64,000 nucleotides of DNA from Chaetorhynchus papuensis (GCA_013396525.1 VWYX01000718.1:121556-185555); one strand, 5' to 3'. Counted from the first letter of the stretch, positions 23,437 to 37,137 are shown. Made by a program: numbers and translations. The notes: a model not told the origin generated them from the letters alone.

Positions 23437-25599
23437 ATTAATACTGTTCTAGTCAGTGCCTGAGAGATGACAAAGTCTTCCTTAGAAAACAGAACGTTCC
23501 TATTAGTGCTATAAGGAACAGAACCAAAATCCAAGGAAAGATGAACTAGTAAGACAAAAAATGCACTGATTTTTCTTGCTTTTCATTCCAATTGTGCAAA
23601 GTTTCCTTAATATATAAAAATATGAGAAAAAGCAATTTAAAATTTTTAGGAATGTTGATCTTTTTTTATTTTCCAAGCTGCATGACTGGAAAATTACTAT
23701 AACAATTTATGATGTTTTTTTCTTTTACTTCAGTGTAAGAGGGAAGAAGGAGATGAGAGAAACCTTTGAAGATTAATATTTTGTTGTTTAAATTCAAAGA
23801 GCAAACCACAAAAATTTTCAGAACTTCTCCTTGACAAATCCTGTTAAATTAAATTGTAGTTTGGATCTTCTTAATGTTGTTTTTTTGTTCTAATTGGCTT
23901 ACAAGAAAAAAACAAAAACCAAAAACACCTTTCTGTAATAAACTTCAGAAAAAGAAAAAAATTTCCCTCTATTTGTCTACAGCAACTTGGTTGAAATGAC
24001 AGAATAATTAGAATTAATTAGTTAAGATTGATGTAGCAAACCATATACAATCCCTAATTGTGGAATAAAAGTGGCTGCTTGTGACACTAAATGTATTCCA
24101 GGCACCTAAAGTGGAGTTGTGATGGTTCTTTTTAATGTTGCTGTGTTTTCACTGCACTGGATATGTCACTTTATAGCTTCCTTGTAGCTTTCAGACAATA
24201 AAAGTCCCAGTGTTAATGCAGCCAGCAGCCCTTGCAGACCAGTTAAACTCAATGTGCAATTGTTGGTCTTAATGTAGCCTAAGAGAAGGTGCCTACTGAG
24301 ACCTGCCCCAGCTGCCGTGCCAGACAAAGGAAAAGGCTGCAATTTACAGATCTTGCAGACCTCCACCTTCCAAACTTGGTTCGGTGCCTTCTCTGGGTGA
24401 AAAAGAAGAAAATGCTACAAATTAAAGCATTGTTTAGAAATTGGGTCACTAAAAATGAAATGTAAACCAATGGGAGATTGGTGCTTCCTCTGAGCTCCTG
24501 CCCTGTGGGATGGATCCCACTGCCAGCAATGTATTTGTTAATTGCTGCTGTTGTGATCCAAGGACCTTCTCAGAGCTTGACACTAATATTGAACATCTAA
24601 ATTAAATTCCCTCCTGATGATGCAAAGGTACCTCAGAACAGCTTTCTGCATTGCCTCATGGAAATTTTCCGTTCCAAAAGTCTGCAGCAAGTGTTCTCCT
24701 TCTGCCATTAATCTGTCTGCAATGTACTGTCTATCCAGCCAGTGATAACACTTTACTATCAAACTGCTTTCCAAATTAATTTCTGTCATTATTAGAACGT
24801 GGTGGTTTCTATATTTGTCTGTAGTATGGAGTAAGTCAATTTTTATTCACCTGAAAAAATAGCAAGTTGAATGTTAAGCTATATTTTAGATATCAGTAGG
24901 TTAACTTACATCAGGGGTTTTGCTTCAGCTGAATGAGATAATATTTTCCTTTAATATTTAATTGTGTTAGCTATGTGAAAACTCACTAGATCTCTCTGGA
25001 CATTGCTTAATAAATTACACAAGTCCAAGAGTAGTGAACTACAAACATGACCCAGCAGAGGTTGCTTGGAGTCATAGCGCCTGCTTCTTGCCCATTGTGT
25101 TAATGTGTGTTTATTACTGTGTTTAAGGCCATGAGGTGAAGGTAAAACACACCTAGAGAAGGGTCCAGATTGAATTTCTGCCAGATATATAAGCTTTACA
25201 ACAGACAGAAATCTGCCTTTTCTGCTCCACATCCATCTGCAGGGCGTTGGAGAGGGGTCAGCTCCAGCTGACAGCAGTCGAGTTCGGCATCACTCTGTGC
25301 CTGGAGAGAAAATGCCTGGAGTTGGTGTCATCTAGACTTTGTAGGAACATCCTAAACTTGAGTTACAACGTTATACGCCTCAAGTACAAATGAGATGTGC
25401 CGGTAGAGTTTATAAGAAATGTCTCTCAGGCATTTTTGGGAGCTGTCAGTCCCCGGGTAACAAGATGACACAGGCGTGTGGCAATGACTCACACTTCCTC
25501 ACACAAAAAGTAGCACAAACCCAAGCTTTCATCCTGGCATTCCTGCATTTGCCTCAAACCACTCACCAGTGGGGTTTTATTTTTTAAGAAGAAAATCTT
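23437..25599. other. Single-copy AT-rich stretch
   Basis: No repeat recognised. A 68-aa minus frame at 24583-24789 has a fairly protein-like composition but no domain I recognise and no splice context I can defend. Confidence 0.5.
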
Positions 25600-25677
25600 T
25601 ATTTAGGAAGGAATTCCTGGTTGGGAGGGTGGGGAGGCCCTGGCACAGGTTGCCCAGAGAAGCTGTAGCTGCCCCTC
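25600..25677 (+). mobile_element. Short CR1 LINE fragment
   Basis: AGGAAGGAATTCCTGG, GAGGCCCTGGCACAGGTTG and CCCAGAGAAGCTGTAGCTGC match the CR1 3' region for about 78 bp. The copy is truncated on both sides. Confidence 0.8.
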
Positions 25678-26710
25678 AGCTCAGAGAAGTGAGCAGAACA
25701 CCTGGGACCAGCAAGGCTTTTACAGCTTTCCCATCACAGCCTCCCTTTTCCCAGAGGTCCAGTCAAGGATTAGGAGCAGCGCTGCACCAGAGCTGGTTCT
25801 GGAGATAGGCAGTGAAAATTCTCCCGGGGGACAAGGTGCTGCAGAATCCCCACACCTCGTTCAAAGCTCTGACAGCGATGGCTGCGGACACTAATGAGGA
25901 TTCAGTTGTACTTAGTATAATCTGATCAGAACATTTATGTGTAATTGAGACTATTGGCTTCAGGTGCAGTGATTTTCAAGCTTTTACAAAAAAGGCTATC
26001 ACCTTGTCTGGCAGAAGGTAGTTTTAGTTTCCTATTTTTCAGAGATAAAAAATATCCTTTCCTTAGAAGTCATTATTTTAGCCTTCAATTTCAAACTACT
26101 GCTTTTGAAGTAATGAGTGCTAGGAATCTTGTGAGTGTCTATTAGTGTCAAAATTAGTGTCTATTGCTCAATAATAAATACAATTAGTTTTCTTACGATT
26201 TTTTCAGCTGCTGTATAGAATGTGAATTTTTCTAGAGAAATGAAGTTTGCTAAAAGTTTACTGATATAAAAGGCTTTCACAAAAAAAATAAATAATTCTG
26301 GTGGGTTGCTGTAGCTGTCAAACTGAAGGAGATTCTCCAACATGACTTAAGGGGGAGAAAGCACATTTTGTATCCTGTTTTCTCCTTTTTATATACCTTT
26401 TTCTTCTCTTTATAGCAGGTTTTCCACTCAGATCAGACTAGTAGAAAAGTATTTAATTACATCTTACTTGTTATGTTACTATTCTCAACTTTTATCATAC
26501 CAAGTAAATTTATTTTTTGTGTAAATTATTTAATAGTGCAGCTAGGCTTTGCCATCATGAATAAGTTCTCTCATGTGAGAACTGAAATTCTTTGTTTTCT
26601 GAGCATCATGATCTTTAAAATTTTGCTTCCATCTCTGATGCAGCTCCATTTCTGAACCTTTGTGTGTTTTAGCTGTGCTGTTCCCATTCTGTTCCAGCTG
26701 TAAACTGGTA
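25678..26710. other. Single-copy stretch, no gene seen
   Basis: AT-rich. Short open frames only, no repeat recognised. Confidence 0.5.
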
Positions 26711-26988
26711 GAGGACAAGGGGGAATGACTTCCCAGTGCCAGAGGGCAGGGCTGGATGGGATCTTGGGCAGGAATTGTTCCCTGGCAGGGTGGGCAGGCC
26801 CTGGCACAGGGTGCCCAGAGCAGCTGTGGCTGCCCCTGGATCCCTGGCAGTGCCCAAGGCCAGGCTGGCCATTGGGGCTTGGAGCAGCCTGGGACAGTGG
26901 AAGGTGTCCCTGCCCATGGCAGGGGTGGGATGAGTTGAGTTTTAAGGTCCCTTCCAACCCAAGCCATTCAGTGATTCTGTGATTCCAT
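26711..26988 (+). mobile_element. CR1 LINE 3' end, 5'-truncated
   Basis: It runs from GAGGACAAGGGGGAATGAC to TCCCTTCCAACCC, followed by a GTGATTCTGTGATTCC tail. It is nearly the same as 4541-4802, so the same CR1 subfamily. Open frames on both strands belong to the repeat. Confidence 0.92.
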
Positions 26989-27220
26989 ATTAACTTTGAA
27001 TGATGGTTAATCCTGTACCTTTTAGGTCCTAAACCAACCTTTTCCATGCACTATTCTTTCCTTTTCATCCCTTTTTATTGTCCCAGTTTCACACCACCTA
27101 ACAAACCAAACAGGAAACTCAGTTATTTCAAGGAGACTTTCAGGTTCCCTCACAGTTATTACTTGGACCTTTGGCCAGAACATTTCAGGAATTCTCTCTT
27201 TCCAAATCCTAGTGGTTTTG

Positions 27221-27394
27221 TAGAACCATAGAGTTGTTTAGGCTGGAAAAGACCTTCCAGATCATTGAGTACAACCATTAACTCAGCACTGCCAACCCCA
27301 CCACTCACCAGTGGCCCCAGTGCCACATCTGCATGAATTAAATCCCTTCAGGAATGGTGACTCTGCCACATCCCTGTGCCAGGGCTGAACAGTG
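27221..27394 (-). mobile_element. CR1 LINE 3' end, antisense, other subfamily
   Basis: It reads TAGAACCATAGAGTTGTTTA, GGCTGGAAAAGACCTTCCAG and CATTGAGTACAACCATTAAC, the antisense of a CR1 type whose 3' end differs from the 4476 and 26711 copies. It ends inside the antisense 3' UTR near AGGGCTGAACAGTG. Confidence 0.88.
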
Positions 27395-28123
27395 ATAGTT
27401 GTAATCACCCAGTATGTTGGTAAACCTTGAGATTACTTGAACTGGGATCCTAATCTCCCTGTGTCAGAGGATTCATTTAAGAGAGCACTGAAACAAGACT
27501 TAGGAGTGTCTTCAGATAAGTAGGAGTAGTACTGAGAAAAATAATTATCTTATCCATCAAAATTATGCTGGGAAAAGTTTTGTTGCTTTCCATTACTTTC
27601 ACTGTCATTCCGAATGCCAAATTTTCTGTGAAATTTGGAGATTACTTTCTTGAACAAGTCACAGAGAACTCTAACATCACAAGTCAAATAAGTAGGAAAA
27701 TCAATTCTTTTAACTGAGGCAAATGCTATGAACAAATAATCGTAATGGCATTTTTTTCTTGCCGTCTCACATCAACATATTGTATACTGACATAGTAATA
27801 GATTGCAGTATCTCTGAAATTAAAAATGGATCTGTATATATATATTTCCCAAGACATTCTCATATTGTACAGCCTTTGATCAATTCTCACCCTCTTTTAT
27901 AACTATTGATGGAACAACAAATTATTCAGAAATAACTGATCAGCGTTGGAATCCATTCCCAGAGTTCTTATTGTATCCATGTATTATTTTCTAATTTATG
28001 ATTGTGTTTTCTTATATATTGTTTCAAAGCATAGACACATTTATATCTCAAACTCATCAAGAAGTTCTACAGACACTAATATTCTCTAAAACACTGCATA
28101 ACCTCTAATAAATTCATGCACTG
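27395..28123. other. Single-copy AT-rich stretch
   Basis: No gene or repeat seen apart from a short TATATA run near 27835-27845. Confidence 0.5.
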
Positions 28124-28127
28124 TAGC

Positions 28128-28587
28128 TGATGCTTTTTCCTGGTCTTAAAATCAAGAGTCAAACACAGTTAGAAGGGAAAAAGGGATTTTACCTTGAGAT
28201 TTATTTTAAGGATCCTTAGGTGCACCATACCCAGGTCGAATGCACCTCCATGCACCCCACAATGCACACCCACAATAGATCTGGGATCACATTAGAGGTG
28301 TCACTAATTAGCACATCTATCAAAGATTCCCCAATGAAAGGCTCGAGTGAGCCCCCCTCCCCAAGGACCCTTCCCCTGGATGGTTCTATCTCAGTTTCCA
28401 AAATGTGTTCTGGAGAGGACCTTGGGCTCTGGGCACACTGTTCCCTGACTACGAAGCTTCTAAAATGTTCAGTCTCCCAGCTTGACAAACAAGCCCAAGA
28501 ATGTGGGCAAAAATCACCAAGAATACAGAAATTGTAAAAAGGTCTAAGAGGGGTATAAAAGAAAAGGCAAAAATCATCTTGGCATCA
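28128..28587 (-). mobile_element. Solo LTR, family P, inverted copy
   Basis: A 460-bp element is the reverse complement of 6961-7420 with about 20 substitutions and no length change. Target duplication TAGC at 28124-28127 and 28588-28591. The poly(A) signal appears as TTTATT near 28200. No internal retroviral sequence adjoins. Confidence 0.88.
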
Positions 28588-28867
28588 TAGCAACAAAGGT
28601 GCTGCAACCTCTCCATTCTCATCCACTCATTTATACAAATTGTAGGGCAGTTTCCCACTGGGTGTTTTCAGCAACATATTTTAAAATATTTTTAAAAAAT
28701 ACATATTTTAAAATGTAATAGTGCAAATCATCTACATTAGAAGGTGGGAAATAATTAGTCTGGCAGAAAATACCTTTCCATTCTCTTAATCAGTCTTTTA
28801 ATCTGTGAAGGTAAGCATTTATTTCTCTTCTGTGTAAGTTATCAGTGGAAGGTTGTAGGGGAGCATA

Positions 28868-29235
28868 TGTCGCTGTGCAACGCAGACGCGTAGAAAAACC
28901 ACATGAGTCCAAATCAGTAGAAAAGCGGCAAGCTGAGCCAAGTTTAATAATTTTCCAAAGTTTTTATATGTTAGTTCACAAAGTGAGCTAGATGGCATAA
29001 AGTAATTGGTTCTTCTGGCCAGCCACCCCCCGAGGGGCTTACCCAACTTCTAGCACAGAGCAGGCAAGTGTTTTTCTAACTGAAGTCATAACAATCTGGG
29101 AAAAACAAGAGCAGGTGTGGATATTGATAAACACTGGTAACATTGTTTTCCTTAGCATGCATGAGGAAGATAGAGTTCTTACAAAATACTAGAGAGCTGA
29201 AGAAATTCACTGCTAAAGCTCTGTCAGCATCAACA
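28868..29235 (-). mobile_element. Family A LTR (subgroup with 45359 copy)
   Basis: A 368-bp element has plus-strand ends TGTCGCTGTGCAACG and CAGCATCAACA. It shares CCACATGAGTCCAAATCAG and AGAAAAGCGGCAAGC with the 45359 copy. Flanks are similar but not exact: GAGCATA before and GAGGATA after (one mismatch, but offset by a base for a 6-bp duplication). TATA and ATTAAA are conserved. Confidence 0.88.
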
Positions 29236-29241
29236 GAGGAT

Positions 29242-32200
29242 ATGAGGATTGTTTAAAAGCACAATGCCAGTGTTACCCCTCAGCGGAAGAGTGTGCTCCG
29301 GCTCTTATTTCCATCATGCAGACAGCAGTTCATCTGTACTCCATGTTTTAAAATAGGGCACATGTGCTTATGGGATAGAAACCCAACAGCTGTTTGCTGT
29401 GAAACCCTGAAACAAGTGCATTAAAGAGATTTTTGGAAATGTGCATCTACAGTCGCAGCTCTTTCATTACAATGTCTGTTTCTAAGCAGACTATGGCTTA
29501 GCACAGCACTTTCCATATTAAAGTTTTTAGAACAAGAGTGTGCCATTACAGATATTAATCCATTTGATTTGTGCTCAAAGTAGGATTTTCCTAGAATATC
29601 ATTAATTATTGGCATGAGAGATGCAGGAGTTAATGTTTTTGTAGTCCACTTCCAGGTTTAGATTTAATACTTTGTGATCTAAAAAAATCTGGGATGATGA
29701 AAAGAAGGTATAAGGCTAGACTGGCTTAACTTTTCTTCAGCCTTGTCTTCCAAAGGCTAATTCCCAGGTAAATGTTATTTATTCCTGCTCACTCACACCT
29801 CACATGTCCCAAAGCTTGTGCAGTTTGCAGTTGTTCTGATTCTCCTAAAATAACAAATAAATGGTCCTTCTTCTGTGCAAATTAGTGGTGTGAGCTGTGC
29901 AGGCACCAATCCAAGAAGAAAGATGGAGTGGTTTAGATGCCCTGTAGGAAACACAGCCCTGTCCACTGGGTTGGAAGAAAGGCAAGGTTACAAAGACAGA
30001 CAGAAAGTTCAATAGTGCTGGGTTTAAACTCACCTGAAAAGGTCTCTTCATGTAATTCCATTAATAAAAAGCTGAGGGTTAGGGTTAAATTTTTTCACAG
30101 GATCACAGAATCATTCAGCTAGGAAAAGACCTCTGCAAGGTGAACATAAACTCATCAGAGCTGGCTGGAGGAGTTTCACCCAGGGTTATGATACATTGTG
30201 CATATGCATTTAGGTGTATTTCTATATAGAATACACAAATAAATCTATAATATAGTCTTTTCTCCGCAGGGGGCTGCACATTTCTGGTAAATTTTCCAAA
30301 CAGTCGCCTTTCCCAAAATTTCCTAAGCAGATTCTGTCTCCCAAAGGTACATTAAGACACTCAATCAAAGCTACCTTCCCTGGGGGGACCCCTCCGTGGC
30401 AATTTTTCATTGCTGGCTCATTGGTTTCTCTGGATAAACCAGTAATAGTTATTTGTCTTCTGAATCCAGTTTTCCAACAAAAAGTCTAAACCTGCCTGTT
30501 TAACTTAATCTTTAACTTTTTAATTGAAAAAAAAAAGGCAACCCTACAGTTTTTCAGCTCTGACTGTTTCAGAACTGAAACAGACTGATCCAGAACCTCT
30601 CATTCTGCTTCACCCAGTGAAAGTAGATGTGAAATCAGGTACCCAAATGCATTTGGTTTATGCCTTAAAGCAAATAATTAAGCAGGATTTCATAGAAAAA
30701 AAAATAGCTTAATGTAAAGGGAATGTTCCAGTTTAAACCAACATTTAATGAATTATGTGGAAAGGCAGCTGAACAGGAAACAAACCTATTTAGGTTCCTC
30801 TTGTCCAGGAAAATATACCAAGAGGTCTTCACCATGCTGAGGAGAGCAGGTTACCTCTGATGTCAACAAATTCCTCCTTACAAACTCAGTGAAAGTGGCT
30901 TTTCAGCATTCAGCAGTAGGTACCAAAGTACTTAACAAATTCAGACGGTGAAAATATTGAAGGTACTGATAAAACTCCAACACAAGAACTGCCTCTGTAG
31001 TTCATCATCTCAGGTTTGATGCTGCAGTAGCAATAAAATCTGATTTTAATATCTGCTTAAGGTTGAGAAAGACCTTTTCTTATTTGAGTCAAGTCAAATA
31101 CAAGAAACAAACAAAAAAATCTTATATACAGTGAGAAAAAAAGCCAATTTTGTATATGTTCTTCTTAGTTCTCTTAAAAGACAGCTGTTCCCACAACAGC
31201 CAAATAAAGTGCACATTATGTTGTCATGTCATGTGTTTTTAAAGTGAATAGTAGCAATCATCTTCAAGGATGTGTTAGTATAATTGTATTTCTATTTTTA
31301 ATACATTTTTAATACATGATCTAATTTACATTTGTCTATAGATATGCAAATTTACTTTCCATACAAAAATATCACTAAGGCTCACTATAGTGCTGCAGGA
31401 ATTGATCTGTGTGAGTGCTCAAGGAATCGTGACCCTACACAAGAACCTGAATGTTATAGCTGAAATATTCCCTATAAGACAAAGAATCCAGGCAAATGGA
31501 AGAAAACATTCTGTTTTGATGAGATACTTAAAAGCTAAGAGCCTCTAAAATTCTTAGGTGGAATTCTCACAGACTGTGCATCTGCGTGTGCTGTGGTTAG
31601 AACCCTCAGCAAAGAGCAAACACGTTTTCCTTATATTCTGAAGAAAAGAGGCTGGGGTACAGTCTGTGTAATTCTGTGTAATTCTCAGGCAAAACTTCAG
31701 TTTGAACATAAAAGCACAATGCAACATCAAAACCAGTTAATGAGGAACACAAAAAGTGAATAAACTGAGCAAACGTTGGCAGTGAGATGGAAGCTCAGAG
31801 TGCTGCACCCTTGGTTCTTTTTTTCTCCCACTGGGGGCCTATTGCAGATCATGGAATTCGATCCTGTTTGAAAAACCTCTGCTTTCTGCTGCCTTCCACA
31901 CTGCTGGTCTCTGATGTGACCGAGTCACCTCAGATCTGGGAGAGTCCTTAGTAGAGCCATGGATGGGAACTCTGGTGCTGCTCATTTGGGCACTGGGAAT
32001 AGATTCAGCTCTGCCTCAGGAGCTGTGGGAGAAAAAACTCCTGGTTTAGCACTCAGCCAGAGACAGACTTGAGGAAACAGATGTGCTTTGCAAACTTATG
32101 GAAAGTAACTCGATGGGTTATTTTTGCTTAAATGCAACAGAATGGTTTGGTATAGAATTTGGAGGGCAAGCCTGTGTTGGAAAAGGTTCTCTGTCGTCCG

Positions 32201-33524
32201 TGAGAGTGTGCCCTGGTGGAGGTTTGTGTTTATCAAAATGTTGATTTATCTCTTTTTAAGTAAATAAAAATTCTATTTCTCAGTAGACCACAGATGGTTT
32301 TGCAGGCTAAGCAATCTTTACCATAAAATGTGAGTAATCTCTAGGTGGACCTAAAGCAGGTAGTTTAAGCTTCTGTTAACTGGTCTAGTGAGCAAAATAG
32401 ACAAGATATTGGCCGTTATTTGGATCACTGAGATGTGTTCAGAATTGCAGATATTTTCTGACAAATCTGCACTACCATGAGTTTTTGCAGTATAGAAAAT
32501 ATTTTGCAACTTTGAGTTCTTCAGGCTGTGCTGCATCAATGCTTCCTCTAAATTCCTTGTTACTATCCCCAGATGGTTTCCAGGCTGATGAATTTACATG
32601 CATTAAATCCTAGTCAAAATTCTTGTTTGGAATTCATCTTCCTGTAGATTCACTGGTCTGATTTTTAACACAGTCCTGCAACAGTTTAAATCCAGAATAT
32701 TTATGAAAGCAACACTGACCAGCTGAACAGAAAAGCTACATCTATCTTAGGAAAAGTTAAGCTGAGACCAAAATTTACAGTTTATTATGTCATTTAATGA
32801 GGCCAGACCAAGTGGCAAGGCCATAATGTAATTGCTCCAAAAGTCATGAATAAAATAGAAGAATAAAAGAAACAGGTGATGAAAGAACCACAAACCACAG
32901 CAGAAAAATTTGCAAGAGCATGAAACAAAGTCTTTGTGATAAGACTATATCACTTCAAGTATTGCATTATCAGTCAGAGAGTGGGATGGAATTTATTTAG
33001 ACATTCAGGACCTCCTGCACTGAAAATGCGAATCAGAGTCACTAATTCTGTGCTTTACAGGAAGTTTTCTGAAGAACTGACAGGGGCTCTCTGAACAGGA
33101 CATCAGAAAGTATAGGAGCAGATGAAAAACTGGAATACAGATGGCTCTTCTTAGCAAGAGTAGAAAAATCACAGTAATCCATATTAGAGAGCATAATTCG
33201 TGTGTTACACAGGGCTGGAAAGCACTGGGGAGATTTAATTAAACTCCTTTTTGCTTCAGTAGAGAAATAATAGTGATTCAATGGATACGTTCCAATGACA
33301 GGTTTAGGAAGTGAGATTCAGTATCTCCAGGTGCTGCCAGGAGGGTTGTTGGGGTTGCTTGTTCAGATCTGGGATGGTGGATCCCAGACCCACCGAGGCG
33401 GGGCCAGGCACTGATCACACCTCACATGCTTCCAGTGGGGTGCAGGAGCATTTCCTCCGAGCCAGAGGCTTCGGGGGCTGTTGGAGAACAGAGAAACACA
33501 ACATTTAACTGCAAGAACACAGTG
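29242..33524. other. Long single-copy stretch
   Basis: About 4.3 kb without a recognisable gene. The only repeat seen is the short CR1 piece at 30101. The part at 32760-32830 has homeodomain-type cores. Open frames are 79 aa or less. Confidence 0.5.
30101..30140 (-). mobile_element. Short CR1 3' tail, antisense
   Basis: GATCACAGAATCATTCAG followed by GGAAAAGACCTCTGCAAG is the antisense of the CR1 terminal repeat and the first bases of its 3' UTR. Only about 40 bp remain. Confidence 0.6.
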
Positions 33525-33530
33525 AAACTC

Positions 33531-33903
33531 TGTCGCTGTTGCAACACGGACACGTAGGAAAAACCACACAAAGTCCAGAGTCAGTAGAAATGGCGGCAAG
33601 GCTGGTTTAATGGCTTTTTCCCGAGGTTTTTATATGTTAGTTCGCAAAAAGTGAATTAAATGGCATAAAGTAATTGGTTCTCTGGCCATCCACCCCTCCA
33701 GGGGGTTGGCCCAACTCTGGCACGTCCATTCCCAAGTGTTTTTCTAGTTGAAGCCACAACAATCTGGCAAAAACAAGTCGCAGGTGTGGATATTTGATAA
33801 ACTAGTAACTTTGTTTTAGTTAGTTTGCATGGGAAAGACAGAGTTCTCACAAAATGCTAGAGAGCTGAAGAAAATCACTGCTGAAGCCCTTTCAGCATCT
33901 ACA
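33531..33903 (-). mobile_element. Solo LTR, family A
   Basis: A 373-bp element has plus-strand ends TGTCGCTGTTGCAAC and CAGCATCTACA. The target duplication is imperfect: AAACTC (33525-33530) and AAACCC (33904-33909). TATA (as TTTTTATATG) and the poly(A) signal (as TTTAAT) are both conserved. A plus frame at 33829-34137 runs from the LTR into flanking DNA and is incidental. Confidence 0.9.
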
Positions 33904-33909
33904 AAACCC

Positions 33910-36864
33910 AACTTTGCATGGGAATTACAAGCATTACAGACAGACATGCTACAATCATTAAGTGGTCAAGAAGCAAAGCATGCTAAATTACCACGGCTTA
34001 TTACCAAATATTTAGAGGCAAACACATTCATTCATACAAATTTTAAACTGGGCAAGACTGTCAGCTTTAAATTACACAACGATTTCGGAAATAGAGCAGT
34101 CAGTTGTTTACACAAGCGCTTTGGAAGACAACGCTGAGCTTTTTAATTACCTTCAGAGACATTTTCTATTATGCTTATTAAAATTTTAATCTATACCTTG
34201 CTAACTCATCATATTCATTGATTTAATTAATTATGAGTGCATGATATTTATTTAGAGTCCACAAAAAATGTTACAATTATACCTACAATGATGTTTCATC
34301 CATGTTATTTTACAGATTACTTACTTTAAACTTTGAGATCTTTCTACCACACTGACATGCTCAGCCTCATAAAAAATTCTTGCAAAAAAATGCAAAAGCT
34401 TCATTGGTGATCTCTAGTCACCACTCACAGTTGAGGCTTGTCTTGGGTAGAAAACATCTCTTTGTTCCTTAAAATTAATTCCCAGCAGTGGTTTATGATC
34501 CTCCAGTTTTAGTTCTGTGCCAGACAGAACTTTTCTGTCACAGGGTGGAAAGATAAATCTTTCCAAGATTTTTCACTGTGATCTACGTCAACAAAGAGGT
34601 TCTATCACCTGAACTGTACTGATATTGTTTTCCTAACTCAGCAGTAGAGCTCTGGCTGATTTTGCTTGCCTTGTCTCAGGAATTTTGGAAATGTAGCAAT
34701 GAGTGGAGCATCATAAATATTGAGAGATATTGTCCATAAACATTTATCCATTTCCAAGTAGGGTTTAATTGAAACCAGACTGTTAATGTCATTAATGTTT
34801 TTCTTGGATTTATACTAAAGAAAATCCATTAATTTGAATATTGACCAAAAGAGGCTTTTGCTGCAATTACAGGAGTTACAGAAAAAAAAAATGCTTTGGG
34901 CATCACAAAAAAAAATCTGGGGTTAAATTTCTTAAAATATTAAGTAATTTATTAAGTTCCAAGATAAAAGAATGCAGTGTGACTCAGCTGCTTATACAGC
35001 TCAATGTGAATTGTGAATATTCTCAGTGAAGAAATTTGAGTTAGCTGGGATGGAAGTTAGGTCTACGAAAGATTCCTCACATGATAAACAAAATCCTTCA
35101 GGAAAGACCTGGAATATGTCTACAAACAGAACTCTAAAATTCTCTGCTGAATACACTTTTCCCATCAGTATTTAGTCCATATCTGCCCGTGAGCAGCTTG
35201 AGCTTATATATTCCAATGAAGCCATTAGTCCACAGGGGTAGAAGTTATGTTTGACCAGCCAAATCTGGATATTCTGCACTGAAATCAATTTGACCCAGGC
35301 TTGTAGGTGCCTCATATTTTGTATTATTTTCTGTTGTCTTAGTTACATGGTGAGAGAGAAGAGCAAAAGGACAGAGAAACATGCCAATAAAAGGAGACAA
35401 GTAAGCTATTATCCATCCTCTGACTGTTTACACTGAAAAAATGGGAATTAGTATTCCAGGCTTGTGGCTCTACCTCTTGGCTCTTAGACTTTTAAATGCA
35501 GTTGCTAATAATCCCCGTGCATTCCTGCTGCTGACAGATATGCCACAATACTTTAATCAGCACTGGCTACAAGGCTAATAAAGGTTACTAATAAAATAAA
35601 ATTCTGTAGGGGCTCCCTCTTTACAGGCAATATCAAGCCCTGTGAACTTTTAATGCCTCCTCTCTCCATTTAGATAGTCATGGCTCAAAGCCTGAATTAA
35701 AAATAGCAAGGAATGCTTATTCTGAAGTGTTTGAAAATATTGCAAATTACACTGTAGCATGGGCTTACTCCAAACTAATCTTATCCCTTACTGACCTTTG
35801 CAGAAACACTTCTCTTTCATTTGGCAGCTTCATTTCCCTCCGTTCCTTCTGTCTTATTCCCCTGTCCTTTTACCTGTGGTTTATTTAGTCATCAGGAACT
35901 GGGGAGATGGGGCTGCTGATTTCAACTATGTAGCTGATAGGTTTGTTGCGCTCACCCAGAAGCAAATACCTATTTCTCATTCCATTTCCATTGCAGCTTC
36001 ATTTTCATCTCAATATTGTATTCCACAGCAGCTGCACAATACATTTCTTCTGAGGAAAGCAATGAATGTATTTACTCTTTTCTTTGCCTCTGAATGAGGT
36101 GTTGTGTGTATTTCCATCCTTTATATTCCTGTTCATTTTATTAAAAAAATAAAATGTAAATTCATCAGGAAGCTAAAAATAAATGCAACAGAAATGAACA
36201 TTTGGAATAAAGATCTTTTATTTAGGATAATTTATTAAAAAAATGGGTAGAATACAACACAAGAAGTGCAAAAATTAATAAGACCAGTGGAAAGCTAAAA
36301 TTTTCTTACAGTGAAAAATTGATCTATCTCGTACTTTTCAAGATCACCAAGCTTCTATCAGGTCTAATTCTACCCTGATAGTTGATATAATTTTTCAGAC
36401 TTCATAGCAAAAATTGGATCTTTTTTACAGTCATGAAGGAAAAATTGAAGCTGGAGTGGTCTTGACAGAATGAGTGCATTTAACTATGGAGCCCCTATTT
36501 CATTTCAAACCACATAAAGTAAAATACCCAGACATTGATCTGCACCATGGAGTTGTTTCAGCTCAGAGTCTCCGCTCACAGGACCAGGAGAGATTGGATT
36601 TTTGTTTCCAGGCTCCATCCTAATCCAGCAGTCAATGGGCTTCCCAGACTCCCATAAATCTGTGGCAAAAGCAGCCTGGCACTGACATTGCCCATCACAG
36701 CCACTGCTGCTGAGGCGGCTCGTGAGTTTATGGACCATCAGTAATGGCATTATCATTGTGTTCTGAGCACGAGACGTCCCAGCTGTGCCAGAGCCACTGT
36801 CAGCACACACAGTTTTCCCAAGTGCTCCTCAAAAGGAAACTCACAATCCTGCAGCACATCGTTG
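33910..36864. other. Single-copy AT-rich stretch
   Basis: No repeat recognised. Open frames (99 aa at 35798, 101 aa on the minus strand at 36505) show no family features that I recognise. Confidence 0.5.
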
Positions 36865-37137
36865 AGATGGACACGACACGAATCACGCACGCCAACTCCG
36901 TTCAGAAGGCAAAAAAGCATCTTTAATTCTGCAAAGCCTCTTTTATACAGTTCCTTGGCACTTGTGCTGTGTCCCCGTTGGCTTCTACATTAACACCCTG
37001 CAAAACTACTGGTTACTTGCAGCTAACACCCATCTAAAACAATCTAAAGTGAATAACAGCCTCCCTAGAGCAAGCTGTGCTTTCTACATCTCTTGTTTTG
37101 TGTTCTTGCTTCTGTTGATGTTGAAACTGTCACTGTT
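36865..37137 (-). mobile_element. Probable partial LTR of another family
   Basis: On the minus strand, TATAAAAG (plus TTTTATA at 36941-36947) is followed about 20 bp later by ATTAAA (plus TTTAAT at 36922-36927). This is the same promoter/poly(A) layout as family A, in otherwise different sequence. The right side is cut by the family A LTR at 37138 and may resume after 37506. No clear TG...CA ends or target duplication were found, so the limits are approximate. It could instead be unique sequence with chance signals. Confidence 0.4.

Noticed and set aside
24583..24789. A 68-aa minus frame with protein-like composition
   Set aside because: No family recognised, no supporting splice sites, and frames of this size are expected by chance in 64 kb.
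30076..30090. GGGTTAGGGTTA as an interstitial telomere repeat
   Set aside because: Only about two units are present, within chance expectation.
33829..34137. A 102-aa plus frame beginning in an LTR
   Set aside because: It starts inside the antisense LTR end and runs into unrelated flanking DNA. No retroviral domain is present.
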